The notes under the pieces were generated by a model that saw only the letters and a program-made list of their open reading frames with translations, was not told the origin of the DNA and did not search any database. DNA of 13,248 nucleotides, from assembly GCA_045628925.1 (NCBI GenBank), contig JAZQQF010000004.1, forward strand, positions 1 to 13,248. The letters run 5' to 3'. Both the position numbers and the translations under genes were made by a program. How positions within the stretch are numbered: position 1 is the first letter of the stretch; each line of letters starts with the position of its first letter. Below, in pieces: positions 5,551-12,662 of the stretch. The stretch comes from UBA1774 sp045628925. Lineage in GTDB: Bacteria > Bacillota > Clostridia > Oscillospirales > Oscillospiraceae.

Positions 5551-6552
5551 ATGCTTTCACCCAGAGAACAACGGGAAGAACTGGAAAAAACCATGCTTTC
5601 TCCGCTGGCTTGTCGGGCGGCGATGAGCCGCGGGCGGGAGCGGCCGGAGGAACCCTGTGAGCTGCGCACCTGCTTTCAGCGGGACGTGGACCGGGTGAGC
5701 TATTCCAAGGCGTTCCGCCGTCTGAAGCACAAGACGCAGGTCTTTCTCAGCCCGGAGGGCGACCATTACCGCACCCGCATGACCCACACGCTGGAGGTCA
5801 GCCGCATCGCAAGGACCATCGCCCGCGCCCTCATGCTGAACGAGGATCTGACTGAGGCCATCGCCCTCGGGCACGATCTGGGCCATACTCCCTTCGGGCA
5901 CGCCGGGGAGCGCGCTCTGCGGAACATCTGCCCCGGCGGCTTCGAGCATAACGAGCAGAGCCTCCGGGTGGTGGAAAAGCTGGAAAAGGAAGGCCGCGGT
6001 CTGAACCTCACCGAGGAGGTGCGGGACGGGATCCTCTGCCACACCGGCGACCGGCTGCCCATGACGCTGGAGGGCAGCGTGGTGTGCCTGAGCGACCGCA
6101 TCGCCTACGTGAACCATGACACGGACGACGCCGTCCGCGCCGGCATCATGCGGGAGGAGGACATTCCCGATTCCGTCCGCAGCGTCATCGGCGGCAGCTT
6201 TTCCAGGCGCATCGACACCGTCATCCGGGACGTGGTCGCCGCCTCCGACACGGAGATTCGCATGAGCCTGCCCGTGGCGTGGGCCATGGACGAATTTCGC
6301 AGCTTCATGTTTCAGGCCGTCTACCAGAATCCCAGGGCCAAGAGCGAGGAGAGTAAGGTGGAGGGCATCCTCTCCGCCCTTGCGGAACACTATAAGGCCG
6401 ATCTGAACCGTCTCCCCGGGGACTATCGGGCCGTGGCGGAGCAGGAAGGCGCGGACCGGGCCGTCTGCGATTATATCGCGGGGATGACGGACCAGTACGC
6501 GGTGCAGAAATACACGGAGCTGTTCATCCCCAGCGGCTGGAGCATCCTATAA
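5551..6552 (+). CDS. dgt: HD-domain dGTP triphosphohydrolase-like protein
   Basis: A 333-residue dGTPase-family phosphohydrolase, expected to hydrolyse dNTPs to nucleoside plus triphosphate. The HD metal site is complete: His79 (THTLEVSRIARTIARAL), His108-Asp109 (GHDLGHTPFGHAGE) and Asp182 (LSDRIAYVNHD). The N-terminal 'SRGRERPEEP..LRT.FQRD.DR...SKAFRRLKHKTQVF' block is typical of the short bacterial dGTPase-like group, which is shorter than E. coli Dgt. The start is ATG 5551, with GGGAG 8 nt upstream. The same frame stays open far upstream, but that stretch is only the reverse of the minus-strand genes. It is the first gene before dnaG and rpoD, an order common in Clostridia, linking nucleotide-pool control to replication. 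The substrate range of this branch is not certain. Confidence 0.92.
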   Translation: MLSPREQREELEKTMLSPLACRAAMSRGRERPEEPCELRTCFQRDVDRVSYSKAFRRLKHKTQVFLSPEGDHYRTRMTHTLEVSRIARTIARALMLNEDLTEAIALGHDLGHTPFGHAGERALRNICPGGFEHNEQSLRVVEKLEKEGRGLNLTEEVRDGILCHTGDRLPMTLEGSVVCLSDRIAYVNHDTDDAVRAGIMREEDIPDSVRSVIGGSFSRRIDTVIRDVVAASDTEIRMSLPVAWAMDEFRSFMFQAVYQNPRAKSEESKVEGILSALAEHYKADLNRLPGDYRAVAEQEGADRAVCDYIAGMTDQYAVQKYTELFIPSGWSIL

Positions 6553-6563
6553 TTCGCAAATTT

Positions 6564-6578
6564 GCCGGGCACCCCGGC
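6564..6578 (+). promoter_or_regulatory. Hairpin immediately upstream of the dnaG ribosome binding site
   Basis: GCCGGG-CAC-CCCGGC forms a 6-bp all-GC stem that ends 2 nt before AAAGGAG (6581-6587). A 10-bp palindrome GCAAATTTGC (6556-6565) lies directly before it. No T-run follows, so it is not a normal terminator. It could act as a pause or partial terminator, an RNA-processing site, or a brake on dnaG translation. Confidence 0.35.
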
Positions 6579-6595
6579 GGAAAGGAGCCTGCGTT

Positions 6596-8350
6596 TTGGC
6601 ATTTCCCCAATCGTTTTTAGATGCGCTGGTGGAGCGCTGCGACATAACGGAGACCGTGTCCCGCTACGTATCCCTGACAAAAAAGGGCGGCAATCTCTTC
6701 GGCCTCTGCCCCTTCCACAATGAAAAAACGCCCTCCTTTTCCGTGGCGCCGGATAAGCAGATCTACCACTGCTTCGGCTGCGGCAAAGGCGGCGGCGTCA
6801 TCAATTTCATCATGGAGATCGAGAACCTCTCCTACCCGGATGCGGTGCATTTTCTTGCTGACCGGGCGGGGATGACCGTCCCGGAGGACGGGCAGGATTC
6901 CGAGCTTCCGAAAATGCGGAAACGGATGCTGGCGCTGAACAAGGAGGCCGCCCGCTGGTTCTATGCCAATCTGAACAGCCCCGCCGGGGAAGCGGCCGCC
7001 GCCTATCTGGACAAGCGGCAGATCACGAAGAAGACCGCCGTCCGCTTCGGCCTCGGCTATGCGCCGGAGGGCTGGCAGGGCCTGCTGGACGCGATGCGGG
7101 AAAAAGGCTTCACTTCCGACGAGGTGGTGGGCGCGGGTCTCGCTTCCCGCGGGCAGAAACCGGGGCAGTATCACGACAAATTCCGCAACCGCCTCATGTT
7201 CCCCGTGCTGGACGTGCGGGGCGAGGTGGTTGGCTTTTCGGGCCGCGCCCTGCAGGACGGGCAGGAGCCGAAATATCTGAACAGCCCGGAAACGCTGGTC
7301 TTCTCCAAGCGGCGGACGCTGTTCGGCATCAATCTTGCCAAGAACACGAAGCGGAACAGTATGCTGCTGGTGGAGGGCAACGTGGACGTGGTGACGCTCC
7401 ATCAGGCGGGCTTCGACCATGCCGTTGCCAGCATGGGCACCTCCCTCACCACCGAACAGACCCGGCTCATCTCCCGCTACGCCAAGGAGATCGTCATCTG
7501 CTACGATAACGACCCCGCCGGGCGCAAGGCCACCGACCGGGCGCTGGAAATTCTGAAAAACAGCGAGTTTTCCGTGAAGGTTTTGAAGCTGCCGGATCGG
7601 ATGGTGGACGGAAAGGCCGTGAAGATCGACGCGGACGATTTCATCAAGCTCCACGGGGCGGACGCCTTCGAGCAGCTCCTGAAAGGCAGCGGCGGCAGCA
7701 TGGACTACAAGCTCATGGAGCTGGCCGCCCAGTTCGATTTCAGCCGGGATGACAGCCGCGTGGAATACTTACGCCGAGCCTGTGAGCTGATCAGCTCTCT
7801 CGCCAGCCCCATCGAGCGGGAGGTCTGGAGCCGCCGGGCGGCGGAACCTGCGGGCGTCAGCGCGGAAGCGATGCTGCAGGAGGTGGAGCGCAGCCGGAAA
7901 AAGCGCCAGAGCGGCGAAAAGAAGAAATATGAGCAGACTTCGGCGCGGCCCGCCGCCCTCGCCCAGCCGCAGGAACGGTCGCTCCGGTATGAGAATATCC
8001 GCAGCGGCGTGGCGGAGGAGGGCGTCATCCGGCTTCTGCTGCTGGATCCGGCGCTGATCTCCGTCTGTCCCCTGCAGGAGGCGGATTTCACATCCCCGTT
8101 TCTGGGCAGACTCTATGCCGCGCTGCAGGCGCGCAGTGCGGAAGGGCTGGGCGTCACGCCCTCATCCCTGCTCAGCTCGCTGGAACCGGCGGAGAGCGCG
8201 CTGCTGACCCAGCTCCTGCAGAAACCGGAGTCCCCCGGCGAAACGAAGGCCGCCATGGAGGACTGCGTGCGCGTCATCCGCGCGGAGCAGGCAAAGCAGT
8301 CCGGCGATCTGGATGCCATCATGCGGCAGATGCAGTCCAAGCGTGGCTGA
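6596..8350 (+). CDS. dnaG: DNA primase
   Basis: Synthesises RNA primers at the replication fork. The protein has 584 residues, normal for the family. It has an N-terminal CHC2 zinc-binding domain with Cys38, His41, Cys59 and Cys62. A catalytic core follows, with a Toprim fold: EGNVDVV with Glu260 (usual form EGYMDVI) and the acidic motif YDNDPAGRKA with Asp304/Asp306. A helical C-terminal region (about 440-584) would contact the replicative helicase. The basic primase motif region around 'FRNRLMFPVLDVRGEVVGFSGR' is also present. The start codon is TTG 6596, placed by AAAGGAG 8 nt upstream. The rare start codon and adjacent hairpin may keep primase low within the operon. A 46-nt gap separates it from rpoD. 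Confidence 0.98.
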   Translation: MAFPQSFLDALVERCDITETVSRYVSLTKKGGNLFGLCPFHNEKTPSFSVAPDKQIYHCFGCGKGGGVINFIMEIENLSYPDAVHFLADRAGMTVPEDGQDSELPKMRKRMLALNKEAARWFYANLNSPAGEAAAAYLDKRQITKKTAVRFGLGYAPEGWQGLLDAMREKGFTSDEVVGAGLASRGQKPGQYHDKFRNRLMFPVLDVRGEVVGFSGRALQDGQEPKYLNSPETLVFSKRRTLFGINLAKNTKRNSMLLVEGNVDVVTLHQAGFDHAVASMGTSLTTEQTRLISRYAKEIVICYDNDPAGRKATDRALEILKNSEFSVKVLKLPDRMVDGKAVKIDADDFIKLHGADAFEQLLKGSGGSMDYKLMELAAQFDFSRDDSRVEYLRRACELISSLASPIEREVWSRRAAEPAGVSAEAMLQEVERSRKKRQSGEKKKYEQTSARPAALAQPQERSLRYENIRSGVAEEGVIRLLLLDPALISVCPLQEADFTSPFLGRLYAALQARSAEGLGVTPSSLLSSLEPAESALLTQLLQKPESPGETKAAMEDCVRVIRAEQAKQSGDLDAIMRQMQSKRG

Positions 8351-8396
8351 CCTGCCGGAGATACAGAAAAATACACCTGACAGAAAGGATAACGAT

Positions 8397-9722
8397 ATGT
8401 CTGAACAGAAGAAGGATATGGAACTGAACGAGAACATGACGCAGGCAGAGCTGGCCGTCGCGGCGGATGCGCTGCTGGCGGACGCTGCGGCTGAGGAGAA
8501 AGAGAAGGAACCGAAGCCCAAGACGAAGCGCAAGCCCGCTGCCGCCGCGGCGGCTCCCGCGCCCGATCAGGCCTCGGCGGACCAGAACAGGAAGGTCACG
8601 GAGCAGCGCATCAAGGAGCTGCTGGACAAGGGCAAGAAAAACGGCAGCCTGACCATCAAGGAGGTCATGGACCTGATGGAGGAGCTGCACTTTGACGGGG
8701 AGCAGGCGGACAAGGTCTTCGACGCCATGGAGAGCATGGGCATCGTGCCGGTGGAAGAGGAGTTCAGCGTCGCCGCCGCAGAGGACACGCTGCTGGACGA
8801 TATCCCCGACGACGTGGAGCTGACCGATCTGGAGGATATCGAGGAGATCACCGAGGACGAGCTGAACGCCACCGACGCGCTGGCCGAGACCTTCAGCATC
8901 GACGACCCGGTGCGTATGTATCTGAAGGAGATCGGCAAGGTGGACCTGCTCACGCCCGACGAGGAGGTCGAGCTGGCCAAGCGCATGGCGGAAGGCGACA
9001 AGGAAGCCGGAAAGCGCATGGCCGAAGCCAACCTGCGTCTGGTGGTCAGCATCGCCAAGCGCTACGTGGGGCGCGGTATGCTCTTCCTCGACCTGATCCA
9101 GGAGGGCAATCTGGGCCTCATCAAGGCCGTGGAAAAATTCGACTACACCAAGGGCTATAAGTTCTCCACCTACGCCACGTGGTGGATCCGGCAGGCCATC
9201 ACCCGCTCCATCGCGGATCAGGCCCGCACCATCCGCATCCCCGTGCACATGGTGGAGACCATCAACAAGGTCATCCGCGCCTCCCGCCAGCTCCTGCCGG
9301 AGCCGGGCCACGACCCCACCCCGGAGGAGGTGGCGGAGGAGATGGGTATGCCCGCCGACAAGGTGCGCGACATTCTGAAGATCGCGCAGGAGCCGGTCAG
9401 CCTTGAGACCCCCATCGGCGAGGAGGAGGACAGCCATCTGGGTGACTTCATCCCCGACGAATACGCTTCCGAGCCTGCCGAGGCCGCCAGCTTCACCTTC
9501 CTGCGGGAGCAGCTCATGAGCGTGCTGGATACGCTGACCGAGCGGGAAAAGCGCGTCCTCATGCTCCGCTTCGGCATCGCCGACGGGCGCACCAGAACGC
9601 TGGAGGAAGTGGGCAAGGAGTTCAACGTCACCCGTGAGCGCATCCGCCAGATCGAGGCGAAGGCCCTGCGGAAGCTCCGCCACCCCAGCCGCTCTAAGAA
9701 GCTGAAGGACTTCCTGAACTGA
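8397..9722 (+). CDS. rpoD: Primary sigma factor (RpoD/SigA)
   Basis: Directs RNA polymerase to housekeeping promoters. The protein has 441 residues from ATG 8397 (AAAGGA 7 nt upstream; an earlier in-frame codon is upstream of this ribosome binding site and rejected). An Ala/Pro/Lys-rich N-terminal tail (about 1-65) precedes region 1.1, then a very acidic linker (about 120-165). Region 1.2 starts at DDPVRMYLKEIG (about 169). Region 2 contains ANLRLVVSIAKRYVGRG, LIQEGNLGL and the -10-recognition and melting helix YATWWIRQAITRSI from Tyr259. Regions 3 and 4 follow, with LTEREKRVLMLRFG and the -35-binding helix VTRERIRQIEAKALRKLR from Val411. It ends with the usual SKKLKDFL. It sits downstream of dnaG, the classic macromolecular-synthesis arrangement, but rpsU is absent here. 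Confidence 0.98.
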   Translation: MSEQKKDMELNENMTQAELAVAADALLADAAAEEKEKEPKPKTKRKPAAAAAAPAPDQASADQNRKVTEQRIKELLDKGKKNGSLTIKEVMDLMEELHFDGEQADKVFDAMESMGIVPVEEEFSVAAAEDTLLDDIPDDVELTDLEDIEEITEDELNATDALAETFSIDDPVRMYLKEIGKVDLLTPDEEVELAKRMAEGDKEAGKRMAEANLRLVVSIAKRYVGRGMLFLDLIQEGNLGLIKAVEKFDYTKGYKFSTYATWWIRQAITRSIADQARTIRIPVHMVETINKVIRASRQLLPEPGHDPTPEEVAEEMGMPADKVRDILKIAQEPVSLETPIGEEEDSHLGDFIPDEYASEPAEAASFTFLREQLMSVLDTLTEREKRVLMLRFGIADGRTRTLEEVGKEFNVTRERIRQIEAKALRKLRHPSRSKKLKDFLN

Positions 9723-9724
9723 GC

Positions 9725-10423
9725 ATGATATCCTGCTATGATGATTTCGTCCGGGAGCTGCTGCAGGCCGGATTCAGCACGGGCAGCGGCAATCCCCACG
9801 GTATTTTCTCCCTCATCCCCTTCACATGGGAGGAGCAGCCCTACATAACGGATGGCCCCGTCCGCTGGCACACGGAGGACCCGGAGACCGACCCGTGGGA
9901 GTGGCGGATGCGCGTACTGTATGAGCGGCAGGATATCGCCTATGCGAAGCTCTTTCACCGGGCCAGCGGCTTCATCACGAAGGAATGGTATCCCGACTTC
10001 ATCTCCCTCCGCCGGGGCGGGAACAGCTTTGAGGAGGCATGGGAGGAGGGCGGCGTCACCCACGCCATGAAGCGCATCTATGACGCGGTGCAGCGCCTCG
10101 GCCCCGTCCTCTCCCCCGCGCTGAAGCGGGAGGCGGGCTTCGGCCGGGAGGAGAACACCCTCTTTGAACAGGCCCTCACCGACCTGCAGATGAAAATGTT
10201 CCTCACCATCTGCGGGCAGGGCCGCCGGAAGAACAAATTCGGCGTGGAATACGGCTGGAACTGCGCGAAGCTCTGCACCGTGGAGCAGTTCTGGGGCGAG
10301 GACTTCATCCGGCGCGCACTGGTCATCGACCCGGAGGACGCGGAAGCGCGGCTGCGGGCGCAGATCGGCAAATTGAATCCGCAGGCAAAGGAATCGGACA
10401 TTCGGAAATTCCTGTTCGGCTGA
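9725..10423 (+). CDS. AlkZ-related-type protein of unknown function
   Basis: A 232-residue soluble protein starting 2 nt after the rpoD stop, with no strong Shine-Dalgarno of its own, so translation is probably coupled to the sigma factor. It resembles clostridial proteins annotated 'AlkZ-related'. Features are an N-terminal 'FVRELLQAGFSTGSGN' segment and the WHTEDPETDPWEWR stretch (about 43-57). Then 'GFITKEWYPDFISLRRGG' and a winged-helix-like block 'KRIYDAVQRLGPVLSPALKR..GFG...LFEQALTDLQM' (about 113-157) follow, and the C-terminal helix 'LRAQIGKLNPQAKESDIRKFL' closes it. AlkZ/YcaQ enzymes are winged-helix DNA glycosylases for crosslinks, but this protein is about half their length and shows no QxQ/QxD-type catalytic motif, so glycosylase activity should not be assumed. 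A hairpin overlaps its stop codon. Confidence 0.65.
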   Translation: MISCYDDFVRELLQAGFSTGSGNPHGIFSLIPFTWEEQPYITDGPVRWHTEDPETDPWEWRMRVLYERQDIAYAKLFHRASGFITKEWYPDFISLRRGGNSFEEAWEEGGVTHAMKRIYDAVQRLGPVLSPALKREAGFGREENTLFEQALTDLQMKMFLTICGQGRRKNKFGVEYGWNCAKLCTVEQFWGEDFIRRALVIDPEDAEARLRAQIGKLNPQAKESDIRKFLFG

Positions 10424-10434
10424 GGCCGGGCAGG
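10411..10434 (+). promoter_or_regulatory. Hairpin enclosing the stop codon before the Old Yellow Enzyme gene
   Basis: CCTGTTCGGC (10411-10420) pairs with GCCGGGCAGG (10425-10434) through 10 pairs, two of them G-U, around the loop TGAG. The TGA is the stop codon of the AlkZ-related gene. No T-run follows, so it is not a classical terminator; it may mark an operon boundary, protect a 3' end, or couple translation. Confidence 0.35.
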
Positions 10435-10461
10435 AGCAGATACAGAGAAAGGAACGTGTTT

Positions 10462-12453
10462 ATGGGCTCCAAATATCCCCACGTATTCGCCCCCATCCGC
10501 ACCCGCGGCGTGGACTTTAAGAACCGCATCGAGCTGGCGCCCCCCAGCCTGAACCTCTGCAGCCCCGACCATATGGTGACGGACGAGTTCGTCGCCTGCA
10601 ACCGGGTCATCGCAAACGGCGGCGCCGCCATCCTCTCCGTGGGCAACGTGATGATCGACATTTCGGAATGCAAAAACGAGGAGCTGCAGCTGGATCTGAG
10701 TACGGACGACTGCATCCTCCCCATGAGCAAATTCGCCCTCATGTGCGAGGGCTACGGGGCGCACGCCTCGCTGGAGATCAATCACGGCGGGAAGGACAGC
10801 CAGTTTGCCCGCACCGGCAAGCCCGCCTATGCTCCTTCCTCCTACTATACGAACTGGGAGCTGATGAGCGCCGCCGAGATGGGCCGCGAACCCATCAAGA
10901 CCATCGAGATGACCGTGGAGCACATCCATGAGACGGTTGAGAAATTCGGGCAGGCCGCGCTGCGCGCCAAGAAGGCCGGTATGCGCATGGCCATGATCCA
11001 CTGCGGTCACGCGAACCTGATCAGCCAGTTTGCCAGCCCGCTCTACAACCAGCGCACGGACGAATACGGCGGCAGCCTGGAAAACCGCGCCCGCTTCACC
11101 ATCGAGGTGCTGGACCGGGTGCGTGAGCTGTGCGGCGAGGATTTCGTCATCGAGGCCCGCATCAGTGCCGACGAGATCAAGCCCGGCGGCATGGGCTTTG
11201 ACGAAACGCTGGAATACATCGCCCTCATTCAGGACAAGATCGACATTCTCCATGTGTCCGCGGGCGTCCACGGCGAATTCGACTACATGAAATACTGGTG
11301 GCAGAACTACATGATGGACCGGGAGTTCAATGTCCACTATGCCGCCGCCATCAAGGAGCGTTTCCCCGATCTGCTCATCAACACCGTCGGCTCCATCATG
11401 AATCTGGAACGGGCGGAGACCATTCTTGCTAACGGCTGGGCCGATTTCGTGTCCATGTGCCGTCCCCTGCTGGCGGACCCGGAGATGCCGAAGAAGTATG
11501 CCGAGGGCCGGGAGGCCGAGCATCGTCCCTGCCTGCGCTGCCAGCACTGCGCGGGGCTGACCCACCGCACCATCGACTGCGCTGTGAACCCCTTCCTCGG
11601 TCGGGAAATGGAGTTCCCGCTGGGTAAGGTGCAGAAGGCGGACGTGAAGAAGCGCGTCGCCGTCGTGGGCGGCGGCCCGGGCGGTATCACCGCCGCGGCC
11701 ATTCTCTGCCAGCGCGGTCATGACGTGACGCTGTATGAGCAGTCCGGCCGTCTGGGCGGCACGCTGAACTACGCCATGCTGCCCGACTTCAAGCAGGACA
11801 TGGCCGACTACGTGAAATACCTCGTCCATCAGGGCGAGACCTGCGGCGCGAAGATTTTGCTGAACACGAAGGCCACGCCGGAGCTGCTGGAAAAAGAGGG
11901 CTACGACAGCGTCATCATCGCCATCGGCGCGGACCCCATCGTGCCGAAGCTCCCCGGCATCGACAAGCCCCACGTGTTCTGGGCGCCGGAGGTGGACGCG
12001 GGCGAAAAGCCCTGCGGTGAGAAGGTCGTGGTCGTGGGCGCGGGCAGCGTGGGTCTGGAAGCGGCCATCGACCTGAAGAAGGCCGGGAAGGAAGTCACGG
12101 TCATCGAGCTAATGAACGACTATTCCAGCCTGCAGAAGTCCGCCAGCGCCGCCGCCAGCGAGTTCCGCAGCCTCATCAAGGAGCTGGAGCTGGATGTGCG
12201 CCTCGGCCACAAGCTCAAGGAGGTCACGGACGACGCGGTCATCTGCGAAAAGACCGAGACGGGCGAGCAGGTCACCATCCCGGCGGACACCGTTCTGCTG
12301 GCCATGGGCGTGAAGCCCCGCTGGGCGGAAGCGGATTCTCTCCGCCATGCCTGCCCGGAGACCGGCGCATTCCTGATCGGCGACTGCCTGAACGTGGGCA
12401 ACAATGTGAAGGCCGCCACCTCCGGCGCGCTGCTTGCCGCAGCATATATTTAA
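10462..12453 (+). CDS. Old Yellow Enzyme-type Fe-S flavin reductase (2,4-dienoyl-CoA/enoate reductase-like)
   Basis: A 663-residue cytoplasmic reductase starting at ATG 10462 (AAAGGA 8 nt upstream; an in-frame GTG at 10456 is too close to it). Residues 1-350 form the FMN TIM barrel (NRIELAPPSLN, LEINHGGKDSQF, QRTDEYGGSLENRARF). A cysteine cluster at 357, 360, 363 and 373 follows. The FAD/NAD(P)H module then carries two dinucleotide-binding loops, VVGGGPGG near 402 and VVGAGSVG near 525, and ends with LIGDCLNVGNN. This is the domain order of 2,4-dienoyl-CoA reductase, enoate reductase and the bile-acid enzymes BaiCD/BaiH, which reduce activated C=C bonds. Two oddities: cysteine spacing is x2-x2-x9, while the classical spacing is x2-x3-x11, and the usual HxYL active-site motif reads HANL (Asn185 in place of Tyr). 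The substrate is unknown. A flavoprotein gene follows. Confidence 0.9.
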   Translation: MGSKYPHVFAPIRTRGVDFKNRIELAPPSLNLCSPDHMVTDEFVACNRVIANGGAAILSVGNVMIDISECKNEELQLDLSTDDCILPMSKFALMCEGYGAHASLEINHGGKDSQFARTGKPAYAPSSYYTNWELMSAAEMGREPIKTIEMTVEHIHETVEKFGQAALRAKKAGMRMAMIHCGHANLISQFASPLYNQRTDEYGGSLENRARFTIEVLDRVRELCGEDFVIEARISADEIKPGGMGFDETLEYIALIQDKIDILHVSAGVHGEFDYMKYWWQNYMMDREFNVHYAAAIKERFPDLLINTVGSIMNLERAETILANGWADFVSMCRPLLADPEMPKKYAEGREAEHRPCLRCQHCAGLTHRTIDCAVNPFLGREMEFPLGKVQKADVKKRVAVVGGGPGGITAAAILCQRGHDVTLYEQSGRLGGTLNYAMLPDFKQDMADYVKYLVHQGETCGAKILLNTKATPELLEKEGYDSVIIAIGADPIVPKLPGIDKPHVFWAPEVDAGEKPCGEKVVVVGAGSVGLEAAIDLKKAGKEVTVIELMNDYSSLQKSASAAASEFRSLIKELELDVRLGHKLKEVTDDAVICEKTETGEQVTIPADTVLLAMGVKPRWAEADSLRHACPETGAFLIGDCLNVGNNVKAATSGALLAAAYI

Positions 12454-12479
12454 TCGACAAAATGCAAGCATTTTGTCGA
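12454..12479. repeat. Perfect 12-bp palindrome directly after the Old Yellow Enzyme stop
   Basis: TCGACAAAATGC (12454-12465), two-base centre AA, and GCATTTTGTCGA (12468-12479) form a perfect inverted repeat beginning at the base after the TAA. It has no T-run on either strand, so it is not an obvious terminator. Its AT-rich arms differ from the surrounding GC-rich DNA. GCAAGC (12464-12469) can instead pair with GCTTGC (12484-12489), a mutually exclusive structure. It could be an operator, an mRNA-end stem or a dispersed intergenic repeat. Confidence 0.75.
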
Positions 12480-12540
12480 AAAGGCTTGCGGTCTGCCCCC
12501 CGCACCCGCTCCCCCCGCCCAGTCCGCAGCCCGAGATGAT

Positions 12541-12571
12541 TTTTTCGCCACGCGCAGGTCGCGGCGAAAAA
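12541..12571. repeat. Interrupted inverted repeat in the flavoprotein leader
   Basis: TTTTTCGC (12541-12548) pairs with GCGAAAAA (12564-12571), and inside it CGCG (12551-12554) pairs with CGCG (12560-12563), leaving a small bulge and a CAGGT loop. ATGATT occurs at both edges (12536-12541 and 12571-12576). Role unknown: a leader structure or part of a terminator-like element with its U-tract on the wrong side. Confidence 0.45.
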
Positions 12572-12589
12572 TGATTGAAATTGATCCGC

Positions 12590-12603
12590 CCCCGTGCGCG
12601 GGG
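12590..12603. repeat. Small GC hairpin upstream of the flavoprotein gene
   Basis: CCCCG-TGCG-CGGGG forms a 5-bp stem about 45 nt before the AGGAGGG ribosome binding site of the flavoprotein gene. It is the third dyad in the 209-nt gap (12454-12662). The gap also holds a strikingly C-rich stretch (about 12496-12525), and I see no convincing promoter in it. Confidence 0.35.
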
Positions 12604-12662
12604 CCGAACTCTGCGAGGCTATTTCACTCCACCTGCAAAACATCATCAGGAGGGCATAGAAT

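Noticed and set aside
8313..8396. Earlier in-frame start for rpoD overlapping the end of dnaG
   Set aside because: The AAAGGA at 8384-8389 points to ATG 8397, and sigma factors of this kind begin with a similar short polar tail.
8319..9683. Long - strand open frame opposite rpoD
   Set aside because: The + strand encodes an unmistakable sigma factor; the antisense product is Leu/His/Gln-rich with no recognisable family.
10078..11973. Very long - strand open frame (631 codons) opposite the Old Yellow Enzyme
   Set aside because: Low-complexity His/Gly/Val/Ala-rich translation with no domain signature; the + strand gene has full cofactor motifs. Long antisense frames are expected with this codon bias.
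12454..12662. Known riboswitch, tRNA or CRISPR array in the large intergenic gap
   Set aside because: No cloverleaf, no regularly spaced repeats and no recognised riboswitch core; only simple dyads are visible.
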